From: Nocardiopsis sp. CNR-923
Lineage (GTDB): Bacteria; Actinomycetota; Actinomycetes; Streptosporangiales; Streptosporangiaceae
Reading direction: 5' to 3'
Length of the DNA stretch: 64,000 nucleotides
Assembly: GCF_001942255.1 (NCBI RefSeq)
Contig: NZ_MKKC01000153.1
Span: forward strand, 88,294 to 152,293
Part shown: positions 54,311 through 63,700 of the stretch, piece after piece
Numbering within the stretch: the first letter of the stretch is position 1
Layout: each line of letters opens with the position of its first letter
Position numbers and translations under genes: made by a program
Notes under the pieces: model-generated
Told to the model about the DNA's origin: nothing
Databases searched by the model: none
Seen by the model: the letters and a program-made list of their open reading frames with translations, nothing else

Positions 54311-55584
54311 ATGCTCGACGATCCCCTGCTCCTGGCGCGACTCCAGTTCGCGCTCACCGCGGCGACGCACTACATGTTCGTCGCCTTCACCCTCGGACTC
54401 GCCCCCTACATCCTGTTCACCCAGCTCAGCGCGGTGCGGCGCCGCGACGAGGCCCGGTTGCGCGCAGTGCGGTTCTGGGGCGGGCTGTACGTGGTCAACT
54501 ACGCGATGGGCATCCTGTCCGGGCTGGTCATGGAGTTGCAGCTCGCGCTCAACTGGCAGGGCCTGACCACCATGTTCGGGTACACGTTCGGCGCGCCACT
54601 GGCCATCGAGACCATGGCGGCGTTCTTCGTCGAGTCGACCTTCCTGGGGCTGTGGATCTTCGGATGGGACCGGATGTCGCGCTGGGCGCACTGTGCGTGC
54701 TTCCTCGTCGTCACCCTCACCGCCTACGCGTCGGCGTACTGGGTACTGGTCTCCAACGGCTTCCTCAAGTGGCCCTCGGGCTTCTCGATCCAGGACGGGA
54801 CGGCGGTCCTCGACGACCCCGTCGCCCTGCTGGTCAACCCGTCGGGCCTGATGGCCTTCGCCCACGTGGCGGTCTCGGCGCTCCTGGTGGGCGGCGCGGT
54901 GATCGCCGCGACCAGCGCCTTCCACGTCCGCCAGGGGCGCGACACCGAGGGGATGTTCCGCCGGAGCCTGCGGCACGGCTGGTGCTCGTCATGGTCGGGC
55001 TGATCCCGACCATCGCCACCGGATTCTCGCAGCTCACGATGTACGGCCAGGAGCCGCCGACCAGCGGGACGACGTACACCGCCGAGGAGATCGCGGAGAT
55101 CGAGCGGGGCTTCCGGGGGTTCGAGGAGGGCTCCGACGTGAGCACCTCCCTCATCCTCAGCGTGTCCGGCGACATGCTCATGATGACGTCCTGGGCGCTG
55201 CTGCTTTTGCTGTCCCTGGTGTCGGCCACGGTGTGGCTGTCCCGGCGGCTCGACCGGTGGCGCTGGCACCTGCGGATGCTCGCCGTCACGCCCGTGTTCC
55301 CCTACGCGGCGAGCGTCGGCGGATGGGTCTTCCGCGAGACCGAACGCCAGCCCTGGACCGTGCGCCACCACCTGACCACCGCCGACGCGGTCACCGACAT
55401 GTCGCCGCTGATGGCAGCGACGTCGTTCACCCTGTTCACCCTGGCCTTCGCCGTGCTCGGCACGGTGACCGCCTGGTTGCTGGTCCGGTTCGCCCGCCTC
55501 GGTCCCGAGGCCAGCCCCCTGGCCGCCGTCCAGGAGGGCGCGGCCGACGAGGACCGGGACCGCTTGACCACCCCGACCCTGTAA
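54311..55584 (+). CDS. cydA: Cytochrome bd oxidase subunit I (one frameshift)
   Basis: A second CydA, about 424 residues, closely similar to the copy at 33118: LTAATHYMFVAFTLG with the heme ligand His20, FWGGLYVVNYAMGI, FFVESTFLGLWIFGWDR, GLMAFAHVAVSALLVGG and ERQPWTV. The frame changes near 54985 (GGC-TGGTGC); one added base gives LVLVMVGLIPTIATGF. Its stop is 10 bp before cydB, with which it forms the oxidase that reduces O2 to water using quinol. The two CydA copies differ mainly in the periplasmic loop (YTAEEIAEIERGF here). Confidence 0.92.
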
Positions 55585-55594
55585 GGGAGCCCGC

Positions 55595-56854
55595 ATGGAA
55601 ACCGTCCCCGTACTCTTCCTGACCGGCCTGGTCGTGGGCTACTTCGTGCTCGCCGGGTGCGATGTCGGTCTGGGCATGCTCACGCCCTACCTGGCCCGCA
55701 CGCCGACGGAGCGGCGCCGGTCGGTGTCAGCGCTGGCGCCCTACTTCCTCGGCACCGAGGTGTGGCTGGTGGGCACGATCGGTGTGATCGCCGGGCTGTT
55801 CCCGGCGCTGAAGGACGTGCTGTTCGGCGGTCAGATGTGGGCGGTGTTCACCGCGCTGCTGGCCGGGTGGCTGTTCCGCGACGCGGGGCTGTGGCTGCGG
55901 GCGCGGGTGGACGCGTCCTGGTGGCGGTCGGTGTGCGACACCGCGGTGACGGGGGGCAGCTGGGTCCTGGCGGTGACGTGGGGGCTGGCGCTGGGCGGCC
56001 TGCTCTCCGGCGGCCGGCCGCTCAGCCCGTTCTCGCTCGCGTGCGCTCTGGTCGTGACCGTCCTGTTCCTGCTGCGCGGGGCCGCCTTCGGCGCCGAGCG
56101 CATGGTGCCCGCGCGCGCTGACACCGCCGCGGCGCCGACCTCCGCCGACGCCGCGCCGAGCGCGGACGAGGCGGCCCGGCTCACGCGCCAGCTGGCCCGG
56201 ATCGGCCTGGTCGCGGCGGTGGTCGCGACCGTCCTGGCCGTGCTGCCGTTCGGCGGGCTGGAGGTGGACCGGCCGCTGGCGCTGGCCGGGACGGCCGCCG
56301 TGCCGGTGGTGGCGCTGGCGGCGACCGCCGGGCTGTCCGGACCGCACCTGTCACGGCACACCTCGGCGCTCGCGATCGGGTCGGTGCCGGTGGTGGCCGG
56401 CGCCGCGCTGTCACTGCCGTTCGGGGTCGCGCCGACCGGGACGCTCGTGCTGACCAGTGTGTCGATCCTGCCGGTGCTGCCGCTCATGGTCATCGGCCAG
56501 GTGGCGCTCTACCGGATGCTGCGGCACCCGACGGAGGAACGCGGGTTCTTCGTGGCGTCCGTGCCCCCTACTCCCGTCGCCGGTGACCGCGCGTCCCCCT
56601 CCCATCCCAGTGGGGTCACCGGCACGGGTGGGGCGGGTGGGACCGGGCCGGTCCCACCCGCCCGTCGCCCGCCCCCGCCCGAGGGCCGCTCCACGACGGA
56701 CCGGGCACCCTCACCCCACACCTGCGGCGCGGTCCCGTCCAGCACCCTGACGCCGCCCGAACGGAACGCCCCCTGTGGCGTGCGCCCCCAGCAGGTGCGG
56801 GCGTCGGTCAGGAGAGCCAGCCGGGGCGGACGGTCCCGGACTCGTAGGCGATGA
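55595..56854 (+). CDS. cydB: Cytochrome bd oxidase subunit II-like protein
   Basis: The start METVPVLFLTGLVVGYFVLA, CDVGLGMLTPYLAR and YFLGTEVWLVGTIGVIAGLF show a CydB-type membrane protein with eight or so helices (first about 325 residues). After RMLRHPTEERGFFVA the frame is Pro/Gly/Arg-rich and overlaps the 3' end of the convergent response regulator gene, so the true C-terminus is probably near 56570-56700, perhaps hidden by a shift. CydB here is divergent from the proteobacterial form. Its start follows cydA by 10 bp. Confidence 0.85.
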   Translation: METVPVLFLTGLVVGYFVLAGCDVGLGMLTPYLARTPTERRRSVSALAPYFLGTEVWLVGTIGVIAGLFPALKDVLFGGQMWAVFTALLAGWLFRDAGLWLRARVDASWWRSVCDTAVTGGSWVLAVTWGLALGGLLSGGRPLSPFSLACALVVTVLFLLRGAAFGAERMVPARADTAAAPTSADAAPSADEAARLTRQLARIGLVAAVVATVLAVLPFGGLEVDRPLALAGTAAVPVVALAATAGLSGPHLSRHTSALAIGSVPVVAGAALSLPFGVAPTGTLVLTSVSILPVLPLMVIGQVALYRMLRHPTEERGFFVASVPPTPVAGDRASPSHPSGVTGTGGAGGTGPVPPARRPPPPEGRSTTDRAPSPHTCGAVPSSTLTPPERNAPCGVRPQQVRASVRRASRGGRSRTRRR

Positions 56855-57472
56855 CGACGAGCTGGGCGCGGTCGCGGGCGCGAGCTTGGTGAGGACTCGG
56901 CTGACGTGCGTCTTCGCGGTGGCGATGGAGACGACCAGCCGTTCGGCGAGCTCCTCGTTGCTGAGCCCCGCCGCCACTCCCGCCAGGACCTCGCGTTCGC
57001 GCTCGGTCAGGCTGTTCAGCCGCGGCGCGGGGGGCGGCTCCTTGATCCGGTCGACGAACTCGGCGATCAGCCGCCGCGTCACCGCCGGGGCGAGCAGGGA
57101 GTCGCCGCGGGCGGCCACCCGGACGGCGTGGATGAGCTCCATCGGCTCGGTGTCCTTGACCAGGAAGCCGCTGGCCCCGGCGCGGAGCGCGGAGTAGACG
57201 TACTCGTCGAGGTCGAAGGTGGTGAGGATGACGACGCGGACGTCGCCGAGCCTGGGGTCGGCGACGATGCGCCGGGTGGCCTCCAACCCGTCGACCCCTG
57301 GCATGCGGATGTCCATGAGCACCACGTCGGGCCGCTCGCTGGCGGCGAGTTCCACAGCCTCCGTGCCGTCGGCCGCCTCCGCGACGACGGAGATGTCCTC
57401 CTCACCGTCCAGGATCGAGCGAAAGCCCGCCCGCACCAGGGTCTGGTCGTCGGCGATCACCACATTGATCAC
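56808..57472 (-). CDS. NarL/FixJ-type response regulator (one frameshift)
   Basis: Receiver domain 1-120 (VVIADDQTLVRAGFRSIL, phospho-acceptor Asp in VVLMDIRMPG, conserved Lys in GFLVKDTEP) and a LuxR-type HTH (LTEREREVLAGVAAGLSNEE, VSIATAKTHVSRVLTKL). Near 56882 a G is missing before CGCC; repaired, the protein ends DRAQLVVIAYESGTVRPGWL-S at a TGA at 56808, the usual end for this family. GTG start at 57472. Partner of the kinase encoded upstream. Confidence 0.92.
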
Positions 57473-57625
57473 AAGGATCCCCTTCTGTCGCCCGTCGGCG
57501 GCAAAGTTCTATCAGACGACCGCGCGCTGTGGGCGGGAGTCGACGTCGGCGGTCCGGCGGCGGGGCCGGGGCCTCGGCGGCCGCGCACCCGTCGCGTGCG
57601 CGGGGCGGCGTCCCCCGCGCACGGC

Positions 57626-58876
57626 CTACCGCGCCGGGAAAACGGCACGGACCTGGAAACCTCCCGTCGGCAGCGGGCCCGCCTCGAAACGGCCGCCCAG
57701 GGCGGACACCCGCTCGCGCATCCCCCGGAGCCCGTTGCCCTCGGGCTGGGGGTCGGCGGCGGTCGCGCGGCCGTCGTCGACGATCCGCACCGCGACCTCC
57801 CCCGGGGCGCGCTCGATCGCCACGTCCGCCCGGCGGGCGCCCGAGTGCCGGCGGATGTTGGTGAGCGCCTCCTGGGCGATCCGGTAGGTGGCCAGGCCGA
57901 CCGGGGCGGGCAGTCCGACGGCCGCCGCCACGGTCGCGCCGTCGACCCGGTCCGCGTCCTCGACGCCGTCCACGACGAGCCGGACGTCCAGACCCGTCTC
58001 CCGGGTCCGGCGGACCAGCTCGGGCAGCCGGTCGACCCCGCGCGTGGGCGCGACGGGCTCGCCGCCCTCCGTGCACCCGCTCTCGACCTCGTCGACCTGG
58101 CGCAGGACGCCCAGCGTCGCCCGCAGTTCCCGCAGGGTGTCCTTGCTGGCGGTCTTGATCGCCTCCAGGGCCGCGTACGCCTCGTCGGGGTCGCGGCGGT
58201 GCACGGCGGAGGCCGCCTGCACGTTGATCAGGGAGATGTTGTGCGCGATGACGTCGTGCAGTTCGCGGGCGATGTGCAGGCGCTCCTCGGTGGCGCGGCG
58301 CCGTGCCTCCTCCTCCCGGGTGTGCTCGGCCTCCAGCATGCGCTCCTCGACCTGGCGCAGGTAGGCGGCGCGGTGGCGGAAGATCTCGGCGACGGCGATG
58401 ACGACGATCATCCAGGCGAGGATGGTCAGGGCGCGCCACGGTTCGAACGCCATCGACTCGCCGACCAGGAACACGCCGAGCGCCACCAGGATCGTGACGG
58501 CGGGCGCGGCCCGCAGGCCCCGCGCGGCCAGACGGATGACCGCGACGAAGAACAGGAGCCAGGCGGTCCAGGCGTCGGTCGATCCGGTGACGTAGTACAG
58601 GGGCAGGCTCAGCCCGACCACGACCGCGGTGACGAACGGCCAGCGGCCGAGGATCGTCAGGGAGGCGGCGCCGACGAGCAGCAGCGCCATGCTCTGCGGC
58701 GCGGGCAGGCCGCCGCGGTCGAACTCGACGAGCGCCTCCGCGATGAGGAGGGCGGCCGCCGTGACCACGGCGATGGCGACGTCGGTCGCCGTGTCGCTCC
58801 GGTCTCGCTCGACCCGCGGGTCCGCGCCGACCAGTGCCCGCCAGAGCCTCCGCGCCCTCCGGGGTCGCGTGCCCAC
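57626..58876 (-). CDS. Sensor histidine kinase (HisKA_3, DesK/NarX type)
   Basis: A 416-residue kinase with an N-terminal block of five or six membrane helices (about 30-165), then a coiled linker, the phospho-acceptor motif RELHDVIAHNISLINVQA, and an ATPase domain with EALTNIRRHS (N box) and GNGLRGMRERVSALGG (G box). No extracellular sensor domain, so signal detection is probably in or at the membrane. GTG at 58876, one base after the small membrane gene. The three-gene set (membrane protein, kinase, regulator) lies next to the cyd genes. Confidence 0.93.
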   Translation of the reverse strand: MGTRPRRARRLWRALVGADPRVERDRSDTATDVAIAVVTAAALLIAEALVEFDRGGLPAPQSMALLLVGAASLTILGRWPFVTAVVVGLSLPLYYVTGSTDAWTAWLLFFVAVIRLAARGLRAAPAVTILVALGVFLVGESMAFEPWRALTILAWMIVVIAVAEIFRHRAAYLRQVEERMLEAEHTREEEARRRATEERLHIARELHDVIAHNISLINVQAASAVHRRDPDEAYAALEAIKTASKDTLRELRATLGVLRQVDEVESGCTEGGEPVAPTRGVDRLPELVRRTRETGLDVRLVVDGVEDADRVDGATVAAAVGLPAPVGLATYRIAQEALTNIRRHSGARRADVAIERAPGEVAVRIVDDGRATAADPQPEGNGLRGMRERVSALGGRFEAGPLPTGGFQVRAVFPAR

Positions 58877-58877
58877 G

Positions 58878-59087
58878 CTACCGACCGCCGCGGGCGACGA
58901 GCATGGGGGCGGCCACCAGGCCGAGGGCGGCGCAGATGGCGATGAGGTATTTGAGCAGCGGAGCCCAGGAGGGCAGCGTGCCGCCGCCCGCCACGAGCAG
59001 GCCGATGCCGAGCACGTTCGAGAGTGCGAAGCCCACGAGACCCCCGCCGATCAGTCCGAGCGCCGCCGCCCCGATGAGCTTGAGCAC
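58878..59087 (-). CDS. Small membrane protein preceding the histidine kinase
   Basis: A 69-residue protein with two membrane segments (LIGAAALGLIGGGLVGFALS and APLLKYLIAICAALGLVAAP) separated by a short Gly-rich loop. GTG at 59087 follows GGAGGAGC. It ends one base before the kinase start, so it is translated with it and may be an accessory sensor or kinase modulator (inference). Confidence 0.75.
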   Translation of the reverse strand: MLKLIGAAALGLIGGGLVGFALSNVLGIGLLVAGGGTLPSWAPLLKYLIAICAALGLVAAPMLVARGGR

Positions 59088-59372
59088 GCTGCTCCTCCAG
59101 GGATCGGTTCTCACACGGGTGTGCCGGCACACTACCCGCCGAGGCACCGGACGGCCGTCCGTCTGTGGCTGACACTTCCCCTCCGCCTTGAGACGTACAC
59201 GTGCCGACGCGGATACGCCCGGCCGGGACGTGTCGGGGCGGGAGACGGGGGTTTAGGGCCGGGTGCGGGGAGCACGAGGGATCGTCGATCCGAGCACCAG
59301 CGGGGGTTGCGACACTCGTGCCCGCTCGCGCGTCGATGCGGACCTCGCGCGCCGAAGGGAAAGGGGCCCATC

Positions 59373-60254
59373 GTGGTCAACACCAACTCGCCCACCGACG
59401 CCTCACCCGCCGTGGCGCCGGTGATCGGACGGGACATGGGTCCGTTCGGCCGGGTGTTCCGGTTCGTCTCCGGGGTGTGCGGGCTGATCCTGCTGTACTT
59501 CCGGCTGCCGTGGGACGAGGGCGCCGCGGCCTACCTCGGCATGATGGCGGTGTACCTGGTGCTCATCGCCGGGGCGTACATCGCGGTGTTCGGGGTGTTG
59601 CGGGAGAGGGTTCTGGGACGGGTGAGTCCGTGGATCCCGGCGGGGCTGTTCCAGGCGCCGATCCTCATCTACCCGTTCGGGCTCGGCACCGGGCCGCTGC
59701 ACGACGCGTTGGCGCTCTACACGGCCGGGTCGCTCCTGGTCAACACGTTCAGCGGGTACGCGGGCCTGGAGGTGGCGGCGGTGCCGTCGCTGGTGTGGCG
59801 GCGGCGGTATCCGATCTACTCGCCGTTCAACGGGGTGGATCTGGCCGAGCGGTCGATGCGCGAGGGGTTGGCCGCGAACTCCGGTGCGGCGCGGCTGCCG
59901 TGGATCGGTGCGACGCTGGTGACGGCGTTCGTGTTCTGCGCGTTCTGGCTGGTCGACTACATCGCGTTCATGCCGTTCCTCCAGGAGAACGGCGTCGGTC
60001 CGGCGCTGCGCCTGCCGGGACCGGTCGCGGTGGTGCTGCTGTCGGCCGCCGCGCTGGTGGCGTGGGACGCGCGGGCCCGGCGCGACCGCGGGCAGGGCGT
60101 GGCGGCGTTGGTCCTCGTGCTCCTGACGCCGGCGTTCGCGGTGGACATGGTGCCGGAGGTGCTGTGGATCGCCGTGATCGCGGGCGGCCTGGGCGTCGCC
60201 GTGGTCACCGGAATCCGGGCGCTGGTGCGCCGGTCCGGGTCCGCGCACGCGTGA
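59373..60254 (+). CDS. Polytopic integral membrane protein
   Basis: A 293-residue protein with about seven predicted helices (FVSGVCGLILLYFRLP, MMAVYLVLIAGAYIAVFGVL, ATLVTAFVFCAFWLVDYIAF, VAVVLLSAAALVAW, LWIAVIAGGLGVAVVTGI). A central soluble loop reads YPIYSPFNGVDLAERSMREG. The GTG at 59373 follows AAGGGAAAGGGG. I do not recognise a family or substrate. It is divergent from the kinase operon and stands alone. Confidence 0.75.
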   Translation: MVNTNSPTDASPAVAPVIGRDMGPFGRVFRFVSGVCGLILLYFRLPWDEGAAAYLGMMAVYLVLIAGAYIAVFGVLRERVLGRVSPWIPAGLFQAPILIYPFGLGTGPLHDALALYTAGSLLVNTFSGYAGLEVAAVPSLVWRRRYPIYSPFNGVDLAERSMREGLAANSGAARLPWIGATLVTAFVFCAFWLVDYIAFMPFLQENGVGPALRLPGPVAVVLLSAAALVAWDARARRDRGQGVAALVLVLLTPAFAVDMVPEVLWIAVIAGGLGVAVVTGIRALVRRSGSAHA

Positions 60255-60330
60255 GGACCGCGCCGGGGGTGGACACGACCCTCAGCGTGCCGTGGCGGGC
60301 CGCGCACACCACGGGTCTCTCCACGGGGCC

Positions 60331-61092
60331 TCAGCGCTGACCGCCCGCTTCCGGGGCGCTCGCGACCCAGGCGACGGCGGCGTCGAGGTCGTCGTAGCCG
60401 AAGTGGCGGACCTCTGCCTGGACGAAGTGCCTGCCCAGATGGGGCATGAGGTCGGCGAGCCTGCCGTCGGCGGCGAGGGCGACCCTGCGGATCCTGCGGT
60501 GGTGGTCGCGGACGAACCGCACGTGCCGCAGGAGGCCGGTGACGTTCTCCCAGCCGGGGAACTCGCGCGCGTGGACCACGAGACCGGTCAGCCGGTCGTG
60601 CGTCTCCAGCCAGGCGTCCGCGGTCTGGGCGAGGGCGTCGAAGTCCTGGGAGCGCAGGGGCGCGTCGACCTCGACCACGATGGTCTGGGACTCGGGGTCG
60701 AGGCGGTGGGAGACACCGGGGCCCTGGGGCAGCGAGGCGAGCCAGCCGAGGGCGTCGGCGCGGTCCCCGACGTCGAAGACGCGCACGGGGCAGGGGACGA
60801 GGAAGCGCCCGAGTTTGGCCGCCTCGCGGATCCAGCCGGTGTCGGTCACGACGGCGCAGCCCTCGAACAGGCGCATGGAGCCGAGCCCGACCTTGAGGTC
60901 CTCCCACGCGGCCCCGGGCGTGAAGGAGTCGAACTCCGGACCGAACTCGCAGAGCATACGGACGCGGCGGCCCTCGCGGCGAGCGGCGTCGACGATCGGC
61001 TCGATGACCGTCTCGTAGTCGTACTTGGTCACGTCGCCGACGGCCTTGAGGGCGTCGACCCCGGCGGGCGCGTCCGGGATTCTCTCGAGCAT
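60331..61092 (-). CDS. Tandem SpoIIAA-like (STAS-fold) protein
   Basis: A 253-residue protein made of two SpoIIAA-like domains. The first (about 1-120) has GDVTKYDYETVIEPIVDAAR, RVRMLCEFGPEFDSFTPGA and GSMRLFEGCAVVTDTGWI; the second (about 125-250) repeats the plan with LRSQDFDALAQTADAWLE, GLVVHAREFPGWENV, HHRRIRRVALAADGRLADL and HFGYDDLDAAVAWVAS. Such proteins bind hydrophobic ligands or act as regulators; single-domain forms are common, duplications less so. ATG at 61092 behind GAGGGGAAG. Soluble, cytoplasmic. Confidence 0.85.
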   Translation of the reverse strand: MLERIPDAPAGVDALKAVGDVTKYDYETVIEPIVDAARREGRRVRMLCEFGPEFDSFTPGAAWEDLKVGLGSMRLFEGCAVVTDTGWIREAAKLGRFLVPCPVRVFDVGDRADALGWLASLPQGPGVSHRLDPESQTIVVEVDAPLRSQDFDALAQTADAWLETHDRLTGLVVHAREFPGWENVTGLLRHVRFVRDHHRRIRRVALAADGRLADLMPHLGRHFVQAEVRHFGYDDLDAAVAWVASAPEAGGQR

Positions 61093-61313
61093 GGGGCTTC
61101 CCCTCCGTCGCGGTGCTTCGGTGTGAGGGGAGGGCGCGCGGCGCCGTCAACGGTCTACCCCGCGACCGCGGTGGGTACACGCGCCCGATCCGCCGCTTGG
61201 CCTTGACGCCTCACTCCAACGGAATCATTTTGGAGAGAAAGCTTCACCAGATTTCTAGCAAGGAGTCGCCGCGCGCGCTCGGTTCCTTGGCAAAGACCCC
61301 GAATCTCAGGTAG

Positions 61314-61510
61314 ACAACTCCCCCACGCTGTCCGCCACCGACCGGACCGACCGCAGGACCCACATCGCGCGGGGCTGGAAGGTGACCGACCCCCAGGCCC
61401 TGGCGGACATCGGCCCCGTACCCGATCACGAGACGCTCATCGAGATCCCCGAGGATGTGCTGAAGTTCTACGTACGCCGCTACCAGGAGGAACAGGAGGA
61501 AGACCACTGA
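61314..61510 (+). CDS. Small protein preceding DUF6879, start unclear
   Basis: An open frame reads SPTLSATDRTDRRTHIARGW, KVTDPQALADIGPVPDHETL and IEIPEDVLKFYVRRYQEEQ to a TGA at 61508-61510. This is the small protein usually found just before DUF6879 in actinomycetes. No ATG, GTG or TTG precedes it in frame after the TAG at 61256, so the start is hidden by an indel or the gene is damaged. Coupled to the next gene by a 4-bp overlap. Confidence 0.5.
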
Positions 61511-62091
61511 CCCGACTCATCACGCCCGAACCCGAGATCCGGCAGCTCTTCCACTCCTTCGAGCACTCCGCGTTCCGGTTGGAGGTGCGTGACCGCTACG
61601 ACGCGCCCTACGAGAACGAGTCACTCCGCAGGTTCCTCGCGGACGAACCCGATGACCTGCCATGGATGCGGAGCTGGCTCGACATGCTGCACGAGGCGGG
61701 GGTCAAGGGACGCCGGTTCGCCCGTGTGCGCGTCGTGACGTTACCACTCACCGGTTACAGCCGCTTCGGTGTCTGGTGCGCCGGTTTCACCAATGACGCG
61801 GGAGAGGACATCCGCTACCTCGACCGCGACACGGCGGAAGTCACGGGCCTGCCGAAGCACGATTTCTGGCTGTTCGACTCACGCACGCTGGTCCTCATGC
61901 ACTTCGACGCTTCCGATGTCTTCCTCGCAGGTGAGGTCATCGAGGATCCAAGCGTGATCGTTCAGCACAACTACTGGCGCGACGCCGCTTGGCACCACGC
62001 CGTGAGACGGGACGATTTTGCCGACGAACAGGGACTCCGACGCGTCGAACGTCCACGAAGCACGTGGCGCGCTCGGCAAACGACTCCGTGA
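61507..62091 (+). CDS. DUF6879 family protein
   Basis: A 194-residue protein: TRLITPEPEIRQLFHSFEHS, AFRLEVRDRYDAPYENE, FLADEPDDLPWMRSWLDML, RVVTLPLTGYSRFGVW and later FWLFDSRTLVLMHFDASD. The family start falls at a CTG (61507) within CTGA, overlapping the preceding stop, in the place where relatives have ATGA or GTGA. A TTG at 61579 would cut conserved sequence. DUF6879 genes neighbour Scr1-type HTH genes; the function is unknown. It overlaps the following HTH gene by 74 bp. Confidence 0.8.
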   Translation: MTRLITPEPEIRQLFHSFEHSAFRLEVRDRYDAPYENESLRRFLADEPDDLPWMRSWLDMLHEAGVKGRRFARVRVVTLPLTGYSRFGVWCAGFTNDAGEDIRYLDRDTAEVTGLPKHDFWLFDSRTLVLMHFDASDVFLAGEVIEDPSVIVQHNYWRDAAWHHAVRRDDFADEQGLRRVERPRSTWRARQTTP

Positions 62092-62897
62092 GCTGCGACT
62101 CCGGGCCAACATGACGGGCAAGCAGCTCGCTGAGTCACTGTCGTGGACGGCTTCCAAGGTCTCGAAACTGGAGAACGCCCGCCAGACACCCAGTGACGAC
62201 GACATTCGATCCTGGAACCGGGCTACCGGCAGCGAACCGGAGACCGAAGCGCTCCTCGCCTCGTTGCACACCCTGGAGGTGCAACACGCGGAATGGCGCC
62301 GTGTTCTGCGCACTGGCCTGCGGCGCCGGCAGGAAGAGCTGATCGAATGGGATCAGCGCACCCGGCTCTTCCGAGCCTTCGAAGCCACCGTCATTCCGGG
62401 GCTGCTCCAGACCGGGGTACGCGCGAGCCCGGTTCGCCGAAGGAGCACGCCGGATGAAACTGCCCCACGACATCGACGAGGCGGTGCGGAAGCGGATCCA
62501 ACGGCAGGAGATCCTGTACCGGTCGGACAAGAGGTTCCACTTCGTGCTGACCGAGGCCGCCCTCCGTTTCCTCCTGTGCGAGCCGGAGGTGATGCTCGGG
62601 CAACTCGACCGGTTGGTCTCGTTCTCCCAGCTCCCGAACGTGCGACTCGGCGTCATCGGCTTCGGAACTCGGTACGCCACGGCTCCGTGGCACGGCTTCT
62701 GGCTGTACGACGATGAACGGGTGCTCGTCGAGACCATCTCCGCCGCCCTCGACCTCCGCCAACCGCAGGAGATCGAGCTGTACGCGAACGCCTTCGAGCA
62801 GTTGGCCACTGTCGCCAGCTACGGCCGGTCAGCACGGGCGATCATCAACCGTGCTACCGATGACCTGGCACAGAGCCTCCCCCAGAATGGCGAGTAA
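62018..62897 (+). CDS. Scr1-type HTH regulator (XRE HTH + DUF5753; frameshifted)
   Basis: The HTH is LGKRLRELRLRANMTGKQLA and WTASKVSKLENARQTPSDDD (about residues 19-65), followed by DUF5753: LFRAFEATVIPGLLQTG. Near 62420 the expected EYARARFAEGARR is read only after a frame change (two bases lost or one gained); then KLPHDIDEAVRKRIQRQEIL, RFHFVLTEAALRFLLCEP, WHGFWLYDDERVLVETIS and the end LAQSLPQNGE. The TTG at 62018 gives MPTNRDSDASNVHEARGALG, as in relatives. Probably regulates, or is modulated by, the upstream DUF6879 pair. Confidence 0.82.
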
Positions 62898-63700
62898 TTT
62901 CCCGCTCTCTCGGAAACCCTTGGCGAGGCCATGAGCGCTGTACGAGGCTCGTGCAGCAAACGGAATCTCGCCCGTGTGAACTCCACCGTCAACCTTGGAG
63001 AGTGAGCAGAGCTGGATGCGCTTTACGGACTCTTCCCGGTTCAAAGCTTGGCCGTGAATCCGCTGGAAGATCTGGGTGAAGAGGTCGATGTCCTGGTCCT
63101 TCTCCAGGTAGAGCGCACCGGCTCGATACTCGACCAGTACGACATCCTCAAAGCTCACGTTCGCCAGCAGGTCGGGGAACTGCATGATGACGAAGCTGCC
63201 CTCGCTGGCGGCATGTGCCCCGGCCTCGAACGGGAGGATACGTAGGTCGACGTCGGGAAGTCCCGCGCGCTCCAACAGGTGGGCAGTTGCTCCCGCATAA
63301 CGTCCACGCTGCCGACAGCACGGTAGAGCGCGCTTTCGTTGATCACAGCGTTCAACTGAAGGGGTGACTCCTCTGTCAGTCTCTTCTGACGCTGCATACG
63401 GACGGTGACATGGGATTCGATCTGGTCATCAGAGGTCGCGCCGACGTCGGCTGAGAAGACGGCACGAGCGTAGTCGGCAGTCTGGCGTAGTCCTGGGATG
63501 GTCCCATCCTGATAGTTGAGCACGGTGTGGGCCTCGGACTCCAGGCCGACGTAGGACTCGAACCACTCAGGAATGTCCCTGTGCTGATGCCACCAGCCGA
63601 GTTCCTTCTGCCTGGCCAGCTCAACGATCTTGTCCCTGTCCTCTCGGGACAGCCCGTAGAACTCGCTGAGCACGTACACGACCGGCACCCCCAGGGAACC
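62829..63700 (-). pseudogene. DUF5753 regulator fragment lacking its HTH (also frameshifted)
   Basis: Minus-strand sequence from about 63700 reads VVYVLSEFYGLSREDRDKIV, GWWHQHRDIPEWFESYVGLE and TIPGLRQTADYARAVFSADV, the DUF5753 part of an Scr1-type regulator. Near 63285 the frame changes to ERAGLPDVDLRILPFEAGAH, then VVLVEYRAGALYLEKDQDID. The 70-residue HTH that should precede it is absent; beyond 63700 the minus strand is non-conserved and the plus strand looks coding. No DUF397 partner follows. A deletion, recombination or assembly junction is likely. Confidence 0.65.
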
